Of a DNA stretch of 64,000 nucleotides, positions 61,108 through 64,000 are shown piece by piece (position 1 is the stretch's first letter; every line of letters starts with the position of its first letter). The DNA lies in NCBI RefSeq assembly GCF_001612745.1, contig NZ_BDBA01000029.1:1-64000 (forward strand), read 5' to 3'. Position numbers and translations under genes: made by a program. This DNA is from Nocardia amamiensis NBRC 102102. Its GTDB lineage: Bacteria; Actinomycetota; Actinomycetes; Mycobacteriales; Mycobacteriaceae. The notes beneath the pieces were generated by a model, which saw only the letters and a list, made by a program, of their open reading frames with translations, was not told the DNA's origin and ran no database searches.

Positions 61108-63390
61108 ATGCCTTTCGCCGAATCCGCCGTAACTCCCGACGTCATCCGGGTCCTGAGAGCCAGCGAGCACAATCTGCGCGACGTCTCGCTGGAGATCCCC
61201 AAGAATAAGATCACCGTCTTCACCGGCGTCTCCGGTTCGGGCAAGTCGTCGATCGTCTTCGACACCATCGCCGTCGAATCGCAGCGCCAGCTCTACGCCA
61301 CCTTTCCCGCGTTCATCCTCAACTTCCTGCCCCGCTACGAGCGCCCGCACGCGGAAGCGATCGAGAACCTCACCGCGCCGGTGATCATCGATCAGCAGCC
61401 GGTGGGCGGAGGGCCGCGCTCCACCGTCGGCACGATGACCGACATCTTCTCCATGGTGCGGGCCATGTTCGCCCGATTCGGTTCGCCCTCGGCGGGTTTC
61501 GTCTACAACTACTCGTTCAACGTGCCGCAGGGCATGTGCCCGGACTGCGACGGTCTCGGCGTCACCGTGCGCGCCGATCCCGATCGGCTGCTCGACCGGA
61601 CCAAGTCGCTCAACGAGGGCGCGATCCTGCTGCCGGGTTATGGTGTCGGCAGCGGCGATTGGCAGCTGTACGGCAAGTCGGGGCGCTTCGACCCGGACAA
61701 GAAGCTGACGGACTACACCGAGGAGGAGTTCCACGATCTGCTCTACGGCACCGGCGGCAAGGTCGAACTGACCTTCAGCAAGGGCACCTGGAAGGCGGAC
61801 TACGAAGGCATCGCCGCCAAGTTCACCCGCACCCGGCTGCAGCGGGACACCTCCACGCTCAGCGAGAAAACCCGTGAGCAGATACGGCAATTCCTCACCG
61901 AGGGCGTCTGCACGAGTTGCGCGGGCGCCCGGCTCAACCAGGCGGCGCTGGCCACGAAGATCAACGGCCGCAATATCGCCGACTGGGCGGGCTTGCAGAT
62001 CACCGATCTGATGGCGGTGCTCGACGAGGTCGCCGACCCGGCTGCGGCGGGTCTGGCCGGCGCCATCCGGACCGCGCTGGGGCGTGTGGCCGATATCGGC
62101 CTCGGATATCTCAGCCTGGATCGGCCGACCTCGACGCTGTCGGGTGGCGAAGGCCAGCGGCTGAAGATGATCAAGCACCTGTCCAGCACGCTGATCGGAT
62201 TGACCTACATCTTCGACGAACCCAGCGTCGGGCTGCACCCGCGGGATGTCGGACGGCTGAACAATCTGCTGAAGGCGTTGCGGGACAAGGGCAACACGGT
62301 GATCGTGGTGGAGCACGATCCCGACGTCATCGAGATCGCCGATCACGTCGTCGACGTCGGCCCGCGTGCGGGCGTGCACGGTGGGCAAGTGGTGTTCCAG
62401 GGCAGCTTCGCCGACCTCCGGGTGGCCGACACACCGACCGGCGCCGGGCTGCGCCGCCCCTTCCGCGTCAAGGAGAGCTTCCGCACCGGCACGGGGGAGT
62501 TGCTCATCCGAGGTGCGACGGTGCACAACCTGAAGGACGTGACCGTCGGGATACCCACCGGCATCCTGACATCCATCACCGGCGTCGCGGGCTCCGGCAA
62601 GAGCAGCCTGATCCGGGACGTGTTCGTGGTCGAACATCCGGAGGCGATCTTCGTGGACCAGTCGCCGATCGCGGCGTCATCCCGGTCCACACCCGCGACC
62701 TATCTCGGCCTGATGGATCCGGTCCGCAAACTTTTCGCCAAGGCGACGGGAGAATCTCCCGGCCTGTTCAGCTTCAACTCCGCGGGCGCCTGCAAACAGT
62801 GCGAGGGCCGCGGCGTGATCATCACCGAGATCGCCTACATGGATCCGGTGACCACCCACTGCGACGCCTGTGACGGGCGGCGCTTCTCCGAGGACGTGCT
62901 CGCTCTGACCCTGCGCGGCAAGTCGATCGCCGACGTGCTGGAGATGACGGCCGAGGAGGCGCTGGGATTCTTCGCGGAGAAGGCGCTGCACACCAAGTTG
63001 CGCACCATGAACGAGGTCGGCTTGGACTACCTCAGCTTGGGCCAGGCGATGAGCACACTGTCCGGCGGCGAGCGGCAGCGGATCAAACTGGCGACTCAGC
63101 TGCAGAACACCGGCAGCGTCTACGTGCTCGACGAACCCACCACCGGCCTGCACATGTCGGACGTGGACACGCTGCTGGCGCTGATGGACGGTCTGGTCGA
63201 GCGGGGCAATACGGTGGTGGTGATCGAACACAACCTCGACGTGGTCGCCCACTCCGATTGGGTGATCGACCTGGGACCCGACGGGGGCAAGGACGGCGGT
63301 GAGATCGTCTTCACCGGCACGCCTGCCGAACTGCTCGCCCACCCGACCTCACTGACCGGCGAATACCTGCGCCGCTACAAGGCGGCATAG
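61108..63390 (+). CDS. UvrA-like ABC ATPase (DrrC type)
   Basis: 760 residues, shorter than housekeeping UvrA (about 950). Both ATPase halves are complete: Walker A GVSGSGKS at 40-47 and GVAGSGKSS near 492; signatures LSGGEGQRL and LSGGERQRIKL. Zinc fingers CPDCDGLG and CKQCEGRG/CDACDGRR are kept. Length and domain set match the UvrA-like protein DrrC (daunorubicin self-resistance), which removes drugs from DNA. The UvrB-interaction insert seems absent. A CRP-type site lies just upstream. Confidence 0.92.
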   Translation: MPFAESAVTPDVIRVLRASEHNLRDVSLEIPKNKITVFTGVSGSGKSSIVFDTIAVESQRQLYATFPAFILNFLPRYERPHAEAIENLTAPVIIDQQPVGGGPRSTVGTMTDIFSMVRAMFARFGSPSAGFVYNYSFNVPQGMCPDCDGLGVTVRADPDRLLDRTKSLNEGAILLPGYGVGSGDWQLYGKSGRFDPDKKLTDYTEEEFHDLLYGTGGKVELTFSKGTWKADYEGIAAKFTRTRLQRDTSTLSEKTREQIRQFLTEGVCTSCAGARLNQAALATKINGRNIADWAGLQITDLMAVLDEVADPAAAGLAGAIRTALGRVADIGLGYLSLDRPTSTLSGGEGQRLKMIKHLSSTLIGLTYIFDEPSVGLHPRDVGRLNNLLKALRDKGNTVIVVEHDPDVIEIADHVVDVGPRAGVHGGQVVFQGSFADLRVADTPTGAGLRRPFRVKESFRTGTGELLIRGATVHNLKDVTVGIPTGILTSITGVAGSGKSSLIRDVFVVEHPEAIFVDQSPIAASSRSTPATYLGLMDPVRKLFAKATGESPGLFSFNSAGACKQCEGRGVIITEIAYMDPVTTHCDACDGRRFSEDVLALTLRGKSIADVLEMTAEEALGFFAEKALHTKLRTMNEVGLDYLSLGQAMSTLSGGERQRIKLATQLQNTGSVYVLDEPTTGLHMSDVDTLLALMDGLVERGNTVVVIEHNLDVVAHSDWVIDLGPDGGKDGGEIVFTGTPAELLAHPTSLTGEYLRRYKAA

Positions 63391-63392
63391 GG

Positions 63393-64000
63393 CTAGTCGG
63401 CGGACTCGGGCACCGTGAACCGTTCTGTGCCGGTGACCCGCAGCAGTTCCAGCGCCGAGGCCTCGCTGGTGCCCGGCGCCGCGGAGTAGACCACGACCGC
63501 TTGGTCGGTGTCCGGGACGACAAGGGTGTCGCAGTCCAGACGCAGCGTTCCGAAGTCGGGATGATCGATCGTCTTCGTTGCGCTGCGCCACTGCCCGGAC
63601 AGCCGGGCGGTCCACAGCTGCTCGAACCGCGGACTGCGCGAACGGAGTTCGGAGATCAGGCGCAGCAAGCCCGGGTCGTCGGGGTAACGGGAGCGGGCGC
63701 CGCGCAGGGCCGACACGGAGAGCGCCGCGGCGTTGTCGGCCTCGGCGGGCGTTATCGCGACCCGTCCGCGCTCTGTGCCCAGGAAGCGCTGCCAGATGAT
63801 GTTGCGCTCGGCGGGCGGCCAGGTGGAGAAGTCACCGAGCAGTGCGGCCGCCATCGAATTCCACGCCAGCAGGTCGGCTTTCGCCGACAGCACCAGCGCG
63901 GGCAGGTCCGCCATCCGGTCCAGCAGGCGTAACACGCTGGGCCGCACCACCATGTCGATGCGGCGCTCCCGTGGTGGCGCCGCGCCCGCGAACTGGAACA
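63393..64000 (-). CDS. XRE/MmyB-type regulator, 5' end cut by window edge
   Basis: The window contains only the C-terminal ligand-binding domain and part of the linker, in frame to position 64000 (FAGAAPPRERRIDMVVRPSV). The domain reads VLRLLDRMADLPALVLSAKA and KTIDHPDFGTLRLDCDTLVV, the MmyB PAS-like fold also seen at 36771. An internal ATG at 63953 is not the likely start. The helix-turn-helix lies beyond the window. Ends 2 bp after the UvrA-like stop, convergent. Confidence 0.85.
   Translation of the reverse strand, partial: FQFAGAAPPRERRIDMVVRPSVLRLLDRMADLPALVLSAKADLLAWNSMAAALLGDFSTWPPAERNIIWQRFLGTERGRVAITPAEADNAAALSVSALRGARSRYPDDPGLLRLISELRSRSPRFEQLWTARLSGQWRSATKTIDHPDFGTLRLDCDTLVVPDTDQAVVVYSAAPGTSEASALELLRVTGTERFTVPESAD

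Noticed and set aside
61054..61108. Longer UvrA-like N-terminus starting at 61054
   Set aside because: The extension (VPDGKVFG) falls over the CRP-type site and shows no homology; 61108 fits the family start.
1..64000. CRISPR array, rRNA, tRNA, prophage or transposase
   Set aside because: No regular spacer repeat, RNA gene or transposase motif was seen on reading the sequence and translations.

Overview
The window is high-GC actinomycete chromosome. Several gene families point to a mycolate-type actinomycete, most likely Nocardia or a close relative: a conservon (cvnABCD), an XRE-DUF5753/DUF397 pair, a DUF3558 lipoprotein, a proteasome beta subunit, MmyB-type XRE regulators, an F420-type LLM oxidoreductase, and many TetR regulators each facing an oxidoreductase. 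The genus is inferred from family content and was not checked by a search. No rRNA, tRNA, CRISPR array, transposase or phage gene was recognised.

Layout. 0-5.6 kb: TetR/FAD-monooxygenase divergent pair, XRE regulator plus fructosamine-kinase-like gene, and SDR/TetR pair. 5.7-11.3 kb: small proteins, a four-helix membrane protein, an isolated proteasome beta subunit gene, a secreted GH1 glycosidase and a large unknown protein. 11.3-18.9 kb: SMP-30/strictosidine-synthase-like protein, YdjM-like hydrolase, MetE-like protein, SOS-controlled DinB, BlaI/M56 peptidase pair and an AlkZ-like protein. 19.1-25 kb: accessory-looking segment with three unknown genes, an XRE-DUF397-DUF3558 string, and a decayed stretch containing a ModC TOBE remnant, a stop-interrupted membrane gene and a frameshifted membrane gene. 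25.3-31 kb: TetR with a zinc-ribbon-like tail opposite a beta-helix protein, then a TetR opposite a drrAB-type ABC exporter. 31-41 kb: acyl-CoA synthetase/hydrolase operon, kinase-fold protein, a group of two oxidoreductases and an XRE regulator, an EEP-family membrane protein, and a TetR opposite a frameshifted aldo/keto reductase. 41-46.8 kb: hydrolase/TetR, MFS exporter plus thioesterase opposite an HxlR regulator, NUDIX. 46.8-50.6 kb: complete conservon. 50.8-54.2 kb: GabD2-like aldehyde dehydrogenase facing DUF779 and a GAF regulator. 54.3-64 kb: small proteins, nucleotide-pyrophosphatase-like enzyme, TetR/reductase pair, LLM oxidoreductase, PIN-like pair, methyltransferase, DrrC/UvrA-like ATPase and a partial MmyB-type regulator.

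The dominant theme is one regulator divergent from one enzyme or exporter with a visible palindrome between them (at about 0.53, 26.2, 29.15, 39.85, 45.28 and 57.44 kb). This is typical of a detoxification and catabolism repertoire. I see no single large novel system. The best leads are an isolated proteasome beta subunit gene with an intact active site, two SDRs that have lost catalytic residues, a 63-bp inverted-repeat-bounded repeat present twice, a SOS box containing the dinB start codon, a PIN-like two-gene pair with eroded acidic residues, and several frameshifted or decayed genes.
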